Shown: positions 31,561 to 43,562 of the stretch, piece by piece
Layout of the letters: every line of letters begins with the position of its first letter
Position numbering within the stretch: the stretch's first letter is position 1
Assembly: GCA_028751875.1 (NCBI GenBank)
Contig: CM054138.1
Location: 40,987,326-41,051,325, forward strand
Reading direction: 5' to 3'
DNA length: 64,000 bases
Origin: Rapana venosa
Lineage: Eukaryota; Mollusca; Gastropoda; Neogastropoda; Muricidae
Notes under the pieces: generated by a model
What the model saw: only the letters and a program-made list of their open reading frames with translations
What the model was told of the DNA's origin: nothing
Database searches by the model: none
Made by a program: the position numbers and the translations under genes

Positions 31561-32844
31561 CAGAGTGAGCAAAGGTGAAAGCGTGTCAATGCTGACAAAT
31601 CAGCACTACTAGATCACACGAAACAAACATCTGAGGTCAGAGTGAGAGGGGGGGCTGGGTTGCTGTGAAGGTAAGGTTGGTAGAACACGAGTGGCTATAA
31701 AAACTATCTGGATTTTTTTCCACATCCATTTACAACCTGCTTTCAGAATTATTGTTTAACATGCACACTGAATTTCACAACAATCCATTGAGAAACAAAA
31801 TTTTAATGAATATTTTTCTGACCTCACCCTCTTTCAGCAGTGACCTCTTGAAATTTACTTGGTCTGGAGAATGAGATTGCTCAGTTTTATGTGGGACGAA
31901 AAGGGTTAATGATGGGCAAAAATGGTCACATACCCAACAATCTCACCATTGGGGAACCCTGCAGCTGGAGCCGAAGAAAGAAAGAAAAATTAACAACCCT
32001 GGATTGGAAAGAAAGCTACATGAGAAGATTCACAAACAAAACCGTTGACGCTGGCAGGCGACCTGCTGTTCTCTGGGAAAGAAAACTTTCTTGGAGACCT
32101 TCAATCAATCTTCCTCTGCAGTGTAATTTTCAGATCTGTTGCTTTTTCCCTTTGGTGTCAGTTTTCAGTGGAAGGCAACAGGATCTTGATTCTGGATGGT
32201 CGTGAGAACGATGTTTTTTTATGAGTATTGTTCTATCTTCGGACATCAAATGTGCACTGTTGTGATGAACAACTGGTAACATATGTACCAATAATTCACT
32301 AACAACAGTGACTGCACGGCGATATGAATCCAGATACGTTAACAATATGGTGAACTGCACACTGATATAAATCCGTTTCAACATTACAGTCGACAGACCT
32401 ACTAGTGGCCACCAGCCATTATACATTTGAATCCTTTTTGCTGTTTTCCCTATTTTCACTGTTTTTCCCTATTTTCAGTTTTTCCCTATCCCTTTCCCTA
32501 TTTTTGCTGTTTTTCCGTAAGTTTTAATCCCACTTGCTAAGATGGTTTACAGATGGTTTGATTTGAAGTGAATTATCCTAATTTTCTTCTTTTTCAACCA
32601 CAATTCCTCTTTCACACAAATAAAACGATGCAGCAGCACTTTTGTGTTTATGATTTATTCCTATGCTCTCAACAATAAAGTGAACAATACCTTTTCCTCT
32701 CAGCCAGAATGTACACTTCATGACATAACTTTATTAACTCTCTCCTCTCTCTCTCTCCATTCCAATTCAACAGTAAATATCACTCCCACCCTCACACACA
32801 TAAAATGTAATCACAAAAAATCACACATAGACATAATGTAGCTG

Positions 32845-33145
32845 TGTGACCATCCACCATGAAAATAGTCACACTGCACCTGACCCACTTTTCCGCTAGC
32901 CAGCTCATTTTAGGGCAGGTGGTCCATATTTGATTTTTGATGGTGGTGATGATGATAGAACTTTAAACTTTCCTTCTTCTACCTTGTACTGAAGTATTAG
33001 GGCATAATTTTGTTTCCTATTGCATTAACAGCGCGTTTAAAAACATCCAGCTCCTCATCCTGATCATCTTTTACAATGCAAATTCAATTTCTCATGTAAG
33101 TTGTAATAAATTTTCATAGAATAATCTGATTTTCATTCCATCTGG
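32845..33145 (+). repeat. Interspersed repeat family 1, copy 4
   Basis: It shares gaccatccaccatgaaaat, cacctgacccacttttccgc and the AT-rich continuation with 690-1020. It lies beside the inverted 46-bp array as in blocks A and B, so it was already in the ancestral RRS1 3' flank. Confidence 0.65.
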
Positions 33146-33239
33146 TTTTTTTCCAATGGATATCTTTTTTTTGTTTTCTTTTATTGGAAATTTCTAACGT
33201 GTAATTGACCTCCAGTCCACACACACACAGAGAACGCAT

Positions 33240-33900
33240 TCTCTGCCTTTCCCCCCAGTCCTTCAATGTTCATTCTAATGACTTTTCTTGCCCCGCTTTT
33301 CTTTCCTTCAATGTTCATTCTAATGACTTTTCTTGCCCCGCTTTTCTTTCCTTACCCCGGTCCTTCAATGTTCATTCTAATGCCTTTTCTTGCCCCCGCT
33401 TTTCTTTCCTTCAATGTTCATTCTAATGCCTTTTCTTGCCCCCGCTTTCCTTCCCTTCAATTGTTCATTCTAATGCCTTTACTGCCCCCGCTTTTTCTTT
33501 CCTTGTAATGTTCATTCTAATGCCTTTCTTGCCCCGCTTTTCTTTCCTTCCCCCCAGTCCCTTCAATGTTCATCTAATGCCTTTTCTTGCCCCCCTTTTC
33601 TTTTCGCTTCAATGTTCCATTCTAATGCATTTTTCTTGCCCCCGTTTTCTTCCTTCAATGTTCATTCTAAGCCTTTTTCCTTGAACCCCGCTTTTCTTTC
33701 CTTCAATGTTCCTTCCTAATGCCTTTTCCTTCCCTGCTTTCTTTCCTTCAATTTCCATTCTAATGCCTTTTCTTGACCCCGCTTTTCTTTTTCCTTCAAT
33801 GTCATTCTATTCCTTTTCCTTGCCCCCGCTTTTCTTTCCTTCAATGTTCATTTTAATGCCTTTTCTTGCCCCCGCTTTTCTTTCCTTTCCCCCCAAACTT
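33240..33900 (-). repeat. 46-bp minisatellite, inverted copy
   Basis: About 14 units in reverse complement (ccttcaatgttcattctaat, gccttttcttgcccccgc). Many units have indels. Two units carry a tccttccccccagtcc or ttaccccggtcc insert, so the array evolved independently of A and B. Confidence 0.95.
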
Positions 33901-34013
33901 CTTGCCCCCGCCTTTTCCTCCTTTGCCGGCAGCCTTTTTCCTCTTGGGTTGGTCACCCGCCTTCTTCTTCCTCTTCTCCTCCACTCCATCCCCCCTTTCC
34001 TTAGATGCCCCTC
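33853..34013 (-). CDS. RRS1: RRS1 terminal exon f, inverted copy (best preserved)
   Basis: On the minus strand it reads GASKERGDGVEEKRKKKAGD, QPKRKKAAGKGGKGGGKKFG, GKGKKSGGKKRH and a TAA stop at 33853-33855. This basic Lys/Gly tail is the expected C terminus of RRS1. It shows the reference reading of the 46-bp unit (GKKSGGKKRH-stop), with TAA here instead of TAG. The acceptor region is damaged: where A and B have tgacag|AGGGC, this copy has ggacgAGGGGC, so the AG and phase are uncertain. The neighbouring exon e is missing from this cassette, so exon f cannot be joined normally even though its frame is open. Confidence 0.7.
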
Positions 34014-35108
34014 GTCCAACAGAACATAAACAGCAATGCATGAGTACGACGCACGTCAACAGAACATTAACAGCATTGCATGAGTACAGCTCGTCACGAA
34101 CAATAAACAGCATTGCATGAAGTACAGCCTCTGTCAACAGAACAAAACTGCAATGCGTGAGTACAGCTCTGTCAAACAGAACTAAACCGCAATGCGTGAG
34201 TACAGGCTCGTCAACAGAACATAAACACAATGCGTGAAGTACAGCTCTGTCAACAGAACAAAAACAGCAATGCATGAGTTACAGCCCTGTCAACAGAACA
34301 AAAACCGCAATGCATGATACAGCTTCTGTCAACGAGAACAAAATCAGCAATGCATGAGTACAGCTCTGTCAACAGAACATAAACAGCAACGCATGAGTAC
34401 AATTCTGTCAACAGAACATTAACAGCAACGCATGAGTAAGCTCTGTCAACAGAACATTAACAGCAACGCATGAGTACAGCTCTGTCAACAGAACATTAAC
34501 AGCAACGCATGAGTACAGTTCTGTCAACAGAAGCAAAACAGCAACACAGGACAGCTCTGTCAACAGAACAAAAACAGCAACACATGAGGACAGCTCTGTC
34601 AACAGAACAAAAACAGCAACACACGAGGACAGCTCTGTCAACAGAACAAAAACAGCAATAAATGAGGACAGCTCTGTCAACAGAACATAAAACAGCAATG
34701 CACGGCAGCTCTGACAACAGAACATAAACGGCAACACATGAGGACAACTCTGTCAACATAAAACAGCAACACATGACAGCTCTGTCAACAGAGCATAAAA
34801 CAGCAACACACGAGGACAGCTCTGTCAACAGAACATAAAACAGCAATGCACGACAGCTCTGTCAACAGAACAAAAACAGCAACACATGAGGACAACTCTG
34901 TCAACATAAAACAGCAACACATGACAGCTCTGTCAACAGAGCATAAAACAGCAACGCACGAGGACAGCTCTGTCAACAGAACATAAAACAGCAACGCACG
35001 ACAGCTCTGTCAACAGAACATAAAACAGCAACACATGAGGACAGCTCTGTCAACAGAACAGAAAACAGCAACGCATGAGGACAGCTCTGTCAACAGAACA
35101 TAAACAGC
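34014..35108 (-). repeat. 39-bp minisatellite built on a 3' splice site, inverted copy
   Basis: Regular 39-base units of cagctctgtcaacagaac plus ataaaacagcaacacatgagga. The right half is near-perfect, and the half closest to exon f has TAC in place of GGA (tgagtacagc). Read on the coding strand, each unit ends in ctgttgacag|ag. The array is more homogeneous than in blocks A and B. Confidence 0.95.
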
Positions 35109-35369
35109 AACACTGCACATGCATGTAATAGGAATAACACCATGAATACATATAAATGATAGTTTGCTTGTTTAAATCACCTAGCAGTGAACAGACATTC
35201 AACCAAGGAGAGAATAAAAAGGAACACCACTTCACAGCAACAAAGGAATGTGAACAACAGATTTTTTCCCTTCCATTTCTCCCAGGTTCACCAACAGTGA
35301 CAGTTTGGTGTATGCGACCCTTTTTACCCACCAAAGGAAGTATTGCATTGTGCCATTGACCATGATGTC
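35109..35369 (-). other. RRS1 intron d-e piece
   Basis: Matches 56890-57149 directly and 17301-17550 in reverse (aataggaataacaccatgaa, ctagcagtgaacagacattc). Here it abuts the 39-bp array, which marks the deletion that removed exon e. Confidence 0.7.
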
Positions 35370-35755
35370 TAAAAGATGGGGGCGGGATACCTAGTGGGTT
35401 AGAACATTGCGATTGCATCTGACAACCTGGGTTCGATTTTTTTTTTTTTTTTTTTTTCTCATTCAAGGGGATATTTCCCCTGAGTTAACATCAGTGCAGA
35501 CTCCACTCTCCCCAAAAGTCCTTCGGATGAGATTATAAACCGAGGCCCCGTGTGCGAACGCACGTAGAACATCTTGCGCACACGTTAAAATCCTGTTCCG
35601 CTTTTCATAAGAGTAGGCCATTGTGTGCCGGTGGGAACAGATGACAATTTACAAAACCGCATACACACGGGGACTAGACATAAAAAAGCACACGTGCTTA
35701 TTCCATTATCCTCCATATAACAGAATTTTTTAAAAAATAAAAAAAATAAACATGA
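35370..35755 (+). mobile_element. tRNA-headed SINE, family 2 (middle cassette)
   Basis: The head gggatacctagtgggttaga is followed by a B-box region cctgggttcgattttt that runs into a 20-base poly-T expansion. Then come gagttaacatcagtgcagac, ccttcggatgagattataaa and ccgaggcccc, a gtgtgccggtggg segment and the attccattatcctccatata 3' end with an A-rich tail. Orthologous in position to 57150-57520 and 16935-17300. Confidence 0.85.
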
Positions 35756-36114
35756 CGCCAGTGTGCATGCATTTTTGTTTTATTTGAAATGGTCCCATGT
35801 TCTATCCTGCCCCCTGAATGACAGCTCATTTGTAGACACACTACAGTACTGGGCCGGCCACACTACAACTTGTGCCCTTGGCTTCTCCAGGACATATCAC
35901 TGACATCATATTGACCCCCACCCCTATCTCTCTCTTGTTTCTCTCTCTCTCTCAATCATGATTTTGGGCATGATTTGATACGGTTCTTGGGTGACAACGT
36001 CACAGAAAGATGAGCAGCAGAACAAACAAAAACCCCCCATTCCACTGCAAGAACACATTTCCGCCAGCATCAGTTTACATGTTCCAAGTTAAAACACTGA
36101 GCACTAACAACTGT

Positions 36115-37368
36115 CTCCACCGTCCCTGAACACTTCATCAGAGTGATACTGCTGAACACTTCCTCAGAGTGATAATGCTGAACACTTTCTTCAGTGATAA
36201 TGCTGAATACTTCTTCAGAGTGATACTGCTGAACACTTCCTCAGAGTGATAATCCTGAACACTTTCTCAGTGATATTGCGAACACTTCTTTCAGAGTGAT
36301 AATGCTGAACACTTCCTCAGAGTGATACTGCTGAACACTTCCTCAGAGTGATACTGCTCAACACTTCTTCAGAGTGATACTGCTCAACACTTCCTCAGAG
36401 TGATAATCCTGAACACTTTCTTCAGTGATATTGCTGAACACTTCTTCAGAGTGGTACTGCTGAACACTTTCTTCAGTGATAATGCTGAACACTTCATCAG
36501 AGTGATACTGCTGAACACTTTCTTCAGTGATATTGCTGTACACTTTCTTCAGTGATATTGCTGAACACTTCTTCAGAGTGATACTGCTGAACACTTCCTC
36601 AGAGTGATTACTGCTGAAACTCTTTCTCAGTGATAATGCTGAAACACTTTCGTCGAGTGAAATACTGCTGAACACTTCACCTCAGATGATACTGGCGAAC
36701 ACTTCATCAGAGTGATACTGCTGAACACTTCCTCAGAGTGATAATCCTGAACACTTTCTTCAGTGATAATGCTGAACACTTCCTCAGAGTGATACTGCTG
36801 AACACTTCCTCAGAGTGATAATCCTGAACACTTTCTTCAGTGATATTGCTGAACACTTCTTCAGAGTGATACTGCTGAACACTTTCTTCAGTGATAATGC
36901 TGAACACTTCCTCAGAGTATAATGCTGACACACTTCCCTCAGAGGGATAATGCTGAACACTTCCTCAGAGTGATACTGCTGAACACTTCATCAGAGTGAT
37001 ATTGCTGAACACTTTCTTCAGTGATATTGCTGAACACTTTCTTCAGTGATATTGCTGAACACTTCTTCAGAGTGATAATCCTGAACACTTTCTTCAGTGA
37101 TAATGCTGAACACTTCCTCAGAGTGATATTCCTGAACACTTTCTTCAGTGATATTGTTGAACACTTCTTCAGAGTGATATTCCTGAACACTTTCTTCAGT
37201 GATAATGCTGAACACTTCCTCAGAGTGATACTGGTGAACACTTCATCAGAGTGATACTGCTGAACACTTTCTTCAGTGATAATGCTGAACACTTCCTCAG
37301 AGTGATATTGCTGAACACTTCCTCAGAGTGATAATGCTATGAACTTTTCTTCAGAGTGACATTGCTCT
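36115..37368 (-). repeat. 26-bp minisatellite, middle cassette
   Basis: About 48 units of gaacacttcttcagagtgat plus aatgct, alternating with a 25-base form (gaacactttcttcagtgata ttgct). The alternating forms make higher-order units, for example a five-unit block repeated at 36700-36870 and 37060-37300. It lies 3' of exon d as in the other cassettes. Confidence 0.95.
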
Positions 37369-37419
37369 GCTGCCTTACTGAAGGGTCATTACTTTGACGT
37401 CATCCTGTATTTCACTCAC

Positions 37420-37532
37420 CTTTCTCTCTGTGCCAAACTTGCCCAGCGAGGCTGTAGCTCTGTGCGCAACGGCCAGGGCAGTCTCCAGGTGCTGTTTGGA
37501 GGGGTGTGTTGGTGTCAGACACACCCCAGGCA
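37420..37532 (-). CDS. RRS1: RRS1 exon d, variant with 33-base in-frame deletion
   Basis: On the minus strand the exon has a cacttgcag acceptor and AAAG|gtgagt donor and reads VPGVCLTPTHPSKQHLETAL, AVAHRATASLGKFGTERK. Relative to 15526-15671 it lacks one codon near TANPSK and ten codons covering the conserved KLPKEK, yet keeps frame and splice phase. KLPKEK is among the best conserved stretches of RRS1 as I know it, so a protein from this copy would be altered. In-frame deletion with intact splice sites is unusual for a dead copy and may mean either relaxed constraint or chance. Confidence 0.75.
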
Positions 37533-37754
37533 CTGCAAGTGATGACAGCACACAGTTAGTCTTCATGAGCACACTGGTGTCATTCCGTTATGGCAAATCC
37601 GTATGCATTCGGTCCATTCTTTTTTTTAATTTTTTAACTTGACTGTTGTTACCAGTCGTTAAAATGGTTGGTTGCTCTTCTGCAAGGGAAAATAACAACT
37701 GTTTTTAGTACACTGCGTGTATTTGAAGTGATACACTGCTGTCATCTTTCTGTG

Positions 37755-38098
37755 TTTTTTTCTCCATTTTATTCTTTTATATCGAGGATAATGGAATAAG
37801 CACTTACGTGCTTTTTTACATCCAGTCCCCATGTGTATGCAGTTTTGTAAATTCAGTCATCTAATCCCACTGGCACACAATGGCCTACTCTTACGAAAAG
37901 CGGAAAAGCATTTCACGTGTGCGCAAGATGTGCGTGCATTCGCACACGGGGCCTCGGTTTATAGTCTCATCCGAAGGACTTTTGGGGAGAGTGGAGTCGG
38001 CACTGATGTTAACTCCAGGGAAAATATCCCCTTGAACGAGAAATCGAACCGGTTGTCAAGATTGCGAACGCACATGTTCAACTAACTAGGCTATCCCG
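37755..38098 (-). mobile_element. tRNA-headed SINE, family 2 (extra insertion)
   Basis: In reverse it shows gatagcctagttag (head), ccggttcgatttct (B box), gttaacatcagtgccgac, ccttcggatgagactataaa and ccgaggccccgtgtgcg, gtgtgccagtggg and the attccattatcctcgatata tail with A-rich end at 37757-37785. There is no counterpart at the matching place in the two long arms, so this is a later insertion in the middle cassette. Confidence 0.85.
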
Positions 38099-38520
38099 TC
38101 CGAGCTGTAATCAGAGCACCCACTCTCCCCAAGATAAGGTTAAACAGCACTGACCGTGGCTGCCCAGTGAATGGGTGACCGTTTGCGTGCACTGGCCTCA
38201 GTACAGTCACCCAGCTGTCAATGGGTACCTGCCCTCTTAAGGGACATGGAAGTTCATTTACTAAAGCAGCCACAGTGAGGAGATGGGCACCACCCTCAAG
38301 ATGCTGGTCCGTAGAGCCGCCTGAGTCCTGAACATGGTCCAACCCCAAACCACGGCATGGAACACCTTTACTTCTCATCCTCTCTCTTCACAGGCTAACT
38401 GCTTTCCACCGGAATGCCTTGCCTCAAAAACACAAGAGCAGGAGCATGCTCAGGAAGAAGGAAGTCACAAAACAAAAATGTTCAGTGACTTGGTGAAGGT
38501 ATACATTTGTTTTCTCCCTT

Positions 38521-38716
38521 GATATTTTGTTTGTATTAAAAATCTCACCATTGGTGAACCTCGGAGCTTAGGCTGCATACTTCTGCATAACCCACCTTGC
38601 TCTTGTGACAAAGTGCTAAGTAGATTACCTCCCATGCGATCAGAGTGACGTGTTACTATTTTGGGACACACCTGCAAATTGTGCCGCCCTCTGTTTCCTT
38701 AGGTGGTGGTTGAAAA
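38521..38716 (+). repeat. 196-base segment shared with 50021-50213
   Basis: Near-identical to 50021-50213 (gatattttgttt, cgatcagagtgacgtgttac, ctctgtttccttaggtggtg). The first half also resembles the following 38715-38830 segment (ccattggtgaaccttggagc), so the region is locally duplicated. The long arms lack it. Confidence 0.8.
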
Positions 38717-39137
38717 TCCCACCATTGGTGAACCTTGGAGCTTAGGCTGCATACTTCTGCATAATTCACCTTGCTCTTTTCAGTCACCAACCCACATTTC
38801 TGATTTCATCCATTTCTGCCACAACGTATTATGAGTCATTAGACCACGTAACCAAATTCTCTTTTCCGAGCTTACTTGTATTTCTGACGTGATTGGCTTC
38901 TGGCATTGTCTCCTATATATGATCTACTACACTCGTTAAACTTGAACAAATCCATACCTCAATGTAGCTACTTTGTATTTCAAATGTACTTGACACTCAA
39001 AACCTTAACTGATCAAAAAAACAACAATCACAAGTTTGTCATCAAACCATCCACACACAAGAAAAAGACCCAGCAGTGCAAACATTGCTATGACAGGAAC
39101 GATGAAAATATAAAAAGGAACAAACTAAGGTACTCAC

Positions 39138-39244
39138 CTTTTGACTTTGTTGCTCTCGCAACATTACGGAGCCTCTGCAGCTCATTCTTGGCAATTATTT
39201 TTTTTTTGCCATTTTTAGTTTTCTAAACTGATCTTCCATAGGAT
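39138..39244 (-). pseudogene. RRS1: RRS1 exon c, middle cassette (frameshifted)
   Basis: On the minus strand, after gtttcag it reads DPMEDQFRKLKMAKKK and then runs into a stop because an A-run of the AKKERIAKNEL segment has changed length. The downstream codons for NELQRLRNVARATKSK are intact in the shifted frame, and the gtgagt donor is kept. One net base is missing relative to 60206-60313. The A-homopolymer makes a consensus error plausible. Confidence 0.75.
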
Positions 39245-39429
39245 CTGAAACACAGAAAACCACACTCTGTCAACAGCACAACTGCAACAACAAGAACAAT
39301 ACAAATCAGCCTTTCAATGGCATCTTTTGTGTGTTTACTTTACAATATACAGTGCTATAAAAATTCCATATAATTATTATCATCATCATTATCTTGATAA
39401 GTTTACACACATGACCAACAGCAGGAAAC

Positions 39430-39546
39430 AGAATGTACAAAACCGCATACACATGGGGGCTGGATGTAAAAAAGCACATGAGTGCTTATTCCATTATCCT
39501 CGATATAAAACAATAAATAAAAAAAATAAAAAAATAAATAAAAAAC
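39430..39546 (+). mobile_element. SINE family 2, 3' end only
   Basis: acaaaaccgcatacacatgg, then gtaaaaaagcacatgagtgc, ttattccattatcctcgata and a long A-rich (aaat)n tail: the last part of SINE family 2. The 5' head is absent, so it is a 5'-truncated insertion. It interrupts a stretch that is continuous at 60480 in the right arm. Confidence 0.8.
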
Positions 39547-39667
39547 AGCAACACTGCAGTGTCTTACTGACATCTGGATGAATTCACACATCACTATTGT
39601 TGGTGTGTGATTCTTGTTGATATGTATTCATTACACCCAGAAGAACACTGCCTGGCCATGATGCACA

Positions 39668-39925
39668 TTATTCTACACAGGCTACACCAGAGCATACACA
39701 CAGAGGTTACAGATCCCACCTTCACACACGGGCTACACCAGAATATATTATATACAGAGGTCACAGATCACATATCAACACACAGGCTACACCAGAATAT
39801 ATTATATACAGAGGTTACAGATCCCATCTTCACACACAGGCTACACCAGAATATATATACAGAGGTTACAGATCACATATTCACACATAGGCTACACCAG
39901 AATATATTATATACAGAGGTCGTTT
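39668..39925 (-). repeat. 51-bp minisatellite, middle cassette
   Basis: Five units of gaggttacagatcccatctt, cacacacaggctacaccaga and atatattata. Located 5' of exon c, as in the other cassettes. Confidence 0.9.
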
Positions 39926-39949
39926 TCACGCAGAATTCTGCCAAGGACA

Positions 39950-40100
39950 ACTAACTGGTGGTCTAGAAGCAGTGCACCTTCCTAGAAAGCCACAGGTGCG
40001 GTTTTGATCCTGTTTGTGCCCGCAACTTTTTCCCCAACCACTTAAGAGTCGGAGTAACTTGAACCATGAGAAGCGGTCTGGGTACTAGTCTTTTGGATGA
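39950..40100 (+). mobile_element. SINE family 1, 5' fragment
   Basis: Begins actggtggtctagaagcagt, with a tggtctagaag A-box remnant, then gtgcggttttgatcctg in the B-box place, ccgcaactttttccccaacc and gtctgggtactagtcttttg gatgaaa. It breaks off in the central domain, where 26-bp repeat sequence begins at about 40101. Confidence 0.7.
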
Positions 40101-40500
40101 AATCCTGAACACTTTCTTCAGTGATATTGCTGAACACTTCTTCAGAGTGATAATGCTGAACACTTCAGAGTGATAATGCTGAACACTTCTTCACAGTGAT
40201 AATGCTGTGAACACTTCAGAGTGATAATGCTGAACACTTCTTCACAGTGATAATACTGTGAACACTTCAGAGTGATAATGCTGAACACTTCTTCACAGTG
40301 ATAATGCTAACCTTTTCTTCAGAGTGATAATGCTGTGAACACTTCAGATTGACAATGCTGAACACTTCTTCACAGTGATAATGCTATGAACACTTCTTCA
40401 GAGTGACAATGCTGAACACTTCTTCACAGTGACAATGCTGAACACTTCTTCAGAGTGATAATGCTAACCACTTCTTCAGAGTGATAATGCTGTGAACACG
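40101..40500 (-). repeat. 26-bp minisatellite, segment left of the LINEs
   Basis: About 15 units of gataatgctgaacacttctt cacagt and variants. It is cut at 40500 by a LINE and seems to resume at 46836 beyond two LINEs. No exon d lies between it and exon c to its left. Confidence 0.9.
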
Positions 40501-42598
40501 ATATCCACATCGCTACCATCGCCTTCATCCTCTTCCTCTGATTGCTTCCCCAACTCACCACTTTCTTCTTCAACCCCTCCGCCGCCTTCAGATCTCCTTC
40601 ACATTACTTTGTTCAATGTGCAATCTGTATGTCCTGATGGTAAAGCTGATTATATTTCTGATTTCATCTCCGAAAAAGACATTGAGTTAACCTTTCTTAC
40701 TGAAACCTGGCTCAAACCACATGGGCACGAACCCAAAAATAAAACAACTAACACCACCTGGCACAAAACCGTTCCTTTTCCCCCGACTCTCCTTACCCGT
40801 GGAGGTGGCATGCCATCATTTATAAAAGACATGTGCAACCACTCTTTCATTTCAATCAAAACTTTCCTTTTTCACATGAAATTCCTTTGAAGTTTGCCAA
40901 CTCAACCTCAACCTACCTGGCCATTCTATACTTTCTGTTGCCTCTACCGTCCAACCTCCTAACCGTAAGAACAAGCTGACAACTTCCTTTTTCATCAGAA
41001 ATTCAGTCACTCCTTGACCACTATAAGCCTCTCTTCACTAAGCCATAATTCTCGGTGACTTCACTTCCATTTCGACAACCAGTCTTTCTCCTGAGTCCAA
41101 ACGCTTTCCTTTCTCTGTCAAATAATCTCTTTTCTCAACTGGTAATTGAACCAACACACAGATCCGGTCATATTTTAGACTGGCCTGATCACCAAATGCT
41201 TCGTTTAACTTTGTTTACATCCTTCTCCGTCACTGATGAACTGCTTTCTGATCATTCCCCATTCTTTTCTTCCTCAACATCACAAAACCGTCGAAAAAAG
41301 AAGTATGTTACCCGCCGCAATTCTTAAGGCCATGAACATCAAACCTCTCTTTCTCAAGCTATGGGAAACGAGGAACGCCTTTCGGCAAACTATGACCACA
41401 CTGCCTCTCAGACAACTTAAACACTGACCTCCGCCAATTTGCTTGACGAGCATGCAACCTCCAACTGACATCTCCTGCCGTGACAGGGGCCCATGTGCGC
41501 CATGGTACACTAAGGATATTTTGATTGGCGAAACGCAAACGTCGGCGTCTAGAACGGCAGTGGCGAAAATCAAAAACTGAAATCAATAAACAGCTTCTCC
41601 GAAAACAAACAAACAAAGTCAAATTCTTTAATCCATTCAGCAAAGACAAATTATACTCTTCCCAAGTCTCTGCGCTAAATCCATAAATCTCTGTTCACCC
41701 TCAACCTCAAATCTTCTTGGATCTGCAAAAACAAGCCCTCTTTCTACGACCCACACCTGTTTGAACTTCCCCCCATTTTTTCTTCCTACTTTTCAAAAAA
41801 AGCCCGCAACATTCGCCCCGGGGACGGTAGACTCATTTCCAGCCTCACCCCCTGATCCCAATTCACTAAACCCTCTCTTTTTCTTTCATCCACAAGCGAA
41901 ACGAAACAAAAATTTTGAAAAAAATACGATTTTTAAACATGCGAAACTTGTTCCCATACCTCTCCTGTCTTTCACAATGCCTTCCACAAAATTTTACCCT
42001 CTGTCAACCCAAATAGTAAACTCATCCTTCGTCAGGAATTTTTCCATCAGCTCTCAAAAACCCCCAAAGCACCCCCTCTACTAAAAAAGCGACCTTTATC
42101 CCAACATTTTTAAAAAAAAATTTCGACCGTTCTAAAATTTCCGTTCATTCCAAAATACTTGAAAAGTTGTTTAAAACAACTCAACAACCACCTTCATTCC
42201 AATTAAACTCCTTCCCCCTTTTCAATTGCCATCGCGCCCCAAACCCCAAACCCCGAAACCCCCCAGCCACACTTTGTACACTTTTACTTTGTGTGAGCAG
42301 GGAAAATACCCTTCTCACTCTTTTCCCACCTATCGCTGCCTTTTACACTATAGATACCAAATTTCTTTTTGCCTCCGAAAAGTTTGGTATTTTGGCACTG
42401 CCCTCACCTGGTTTATTCATACCCCACAAACGATACCGAAAGTTTTGCAGCAAAAACAATCAAAACCTGTCAAACTGGGAATGGAGTCCCACAGGGGTCA
42501 GTTCTGGGGGCCTGTTCTCCACTCTTTACACTGCTCCACTTCCACATAATAAACCACCATATATGTCATCATTTTTAGTGTGACACTCAGCTTCAAGT

Positions 42599-42651
<53 letters not shown>

Positions 42652-43562
42652 ACCTAAATGCCCCTAAAAAGGGCCAGCTCTGGGGGCCCCTAAACTTTTT
42701 TTTAAAAAGACTTATGGAAATTCAGCAAAATTTGGGTTCCTCTTCCCCCTCTGAAATTCTTGGGTTGGTCTTGACAACACACCTTTTAGAAAAAATCTCA
42801 CCGACCCGCCAGTCTTGCTACTTCAATTACGGCGCATAAGTGAAATTCGCAAGTATCTGTCTACTGAAGCAACATCCAAACTTGTCACATCTCTCATTCT
42901 CTCTCGACTGGACTACTGAAATTTTCCCCTCTTGGCTGGTTTGCCGGCATCACCCATCTACTCCCTTCAACGCATACAAAACTCTGCAGCTCGACTGGTC
43001 CTTAGAAAGAAAAAATCTGAACACATCACTCCTCTTTTGCGATCTCTTACTGGCTGCCTGTCTCACAAAGAATAAAGTATAAGTTTAAATACCCTTTGTT
43101 TCAAATGTCTCCACAAATCTGCACCTTCTTATCTCTGAAAACTGTCTTCACCTGTACACTCCGTCCCGCTCCCTTCGTTCATCTGTAATGCCTTGTGCTT
43201 TCGGACACCCAGATTTAAACAAACCACTGTTGGCCGTCGCTCTTTCTCTGTTTCCGGTCCCTCCACAATGGAATGACCTCCCTCTTTTTACTTCGCCAAA
43301 AGCCTTCATTTGATTCTTTCAAATCTAGCCTCAAAACGCACTTATACTCTACTCGAGATCTTCCCCTGTTATCTGTTTCTACTTCTCAATAGCTGCCTTC
43401 ACCTCCACCACCCCCACCTAAGTGTGTTGTGTATATAAATTTGATATTTGTTTATCTTGATATTTATGGCTGGTTGCATGCGTGTGAATGATTTGGATGC
43501 AAGTGCTTTGATTTGTTTACTTTGCAAGATTCAGCGCTATATAAATTCCATACATTATTATT
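40501..43562 (+). mobile_element. CR1/L2-like LINE, nearly complete ORF2 region, degenerate
   Basis: The endonuclease begins LHITLFNVQSVCPDGKADYI with FLTETWL near 40690, has EPTHRSGHILD near 41150 and LSDHSP near 41240. RT follows with GVPQGSVLG near 42480 and its C-terminal part around 42840-43390. The 3' end is ttgtttactttgcaagattc agcgctatataaattcc plus (ATT)n at 43495-43562. Many frameshifts, a roughly 48-base poly-A run at 42602-42650 and odd homopolymers at 41760-42750 break the frame. The same element family is represented by the better-preserved fragment at 48180-49732. It is inserted in a 26-bp array. Confidence 0.8.

Larger units (their letters stand above)
31375..35108 (-). repeat. 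Inverted, diverged copy of the RRS1 3' block
   Basis: Read on the minus strand from 35108 it has the 39-bp array, exon f, the 46-bp array, interspersed repeat family 1 and the 3' flank, in the same order as 4640-8680. Divergence from A and B is substantial (tens of percent in the flank). The segment with exon e, the 57-bp array and the SINE is absent; instead the copy joins at 35108 to the intron part that normally lies 5' of it (17300-17550 equivalent). Confidence 0.8.

Noticed and set aside
34014..35108. Regular direct repeats that at first look resemble a CRISPR array.
   Set aside because: The 39-base period has no unique spacers; the whole unit is repeated, and the setting is an animal intron next to an exon.
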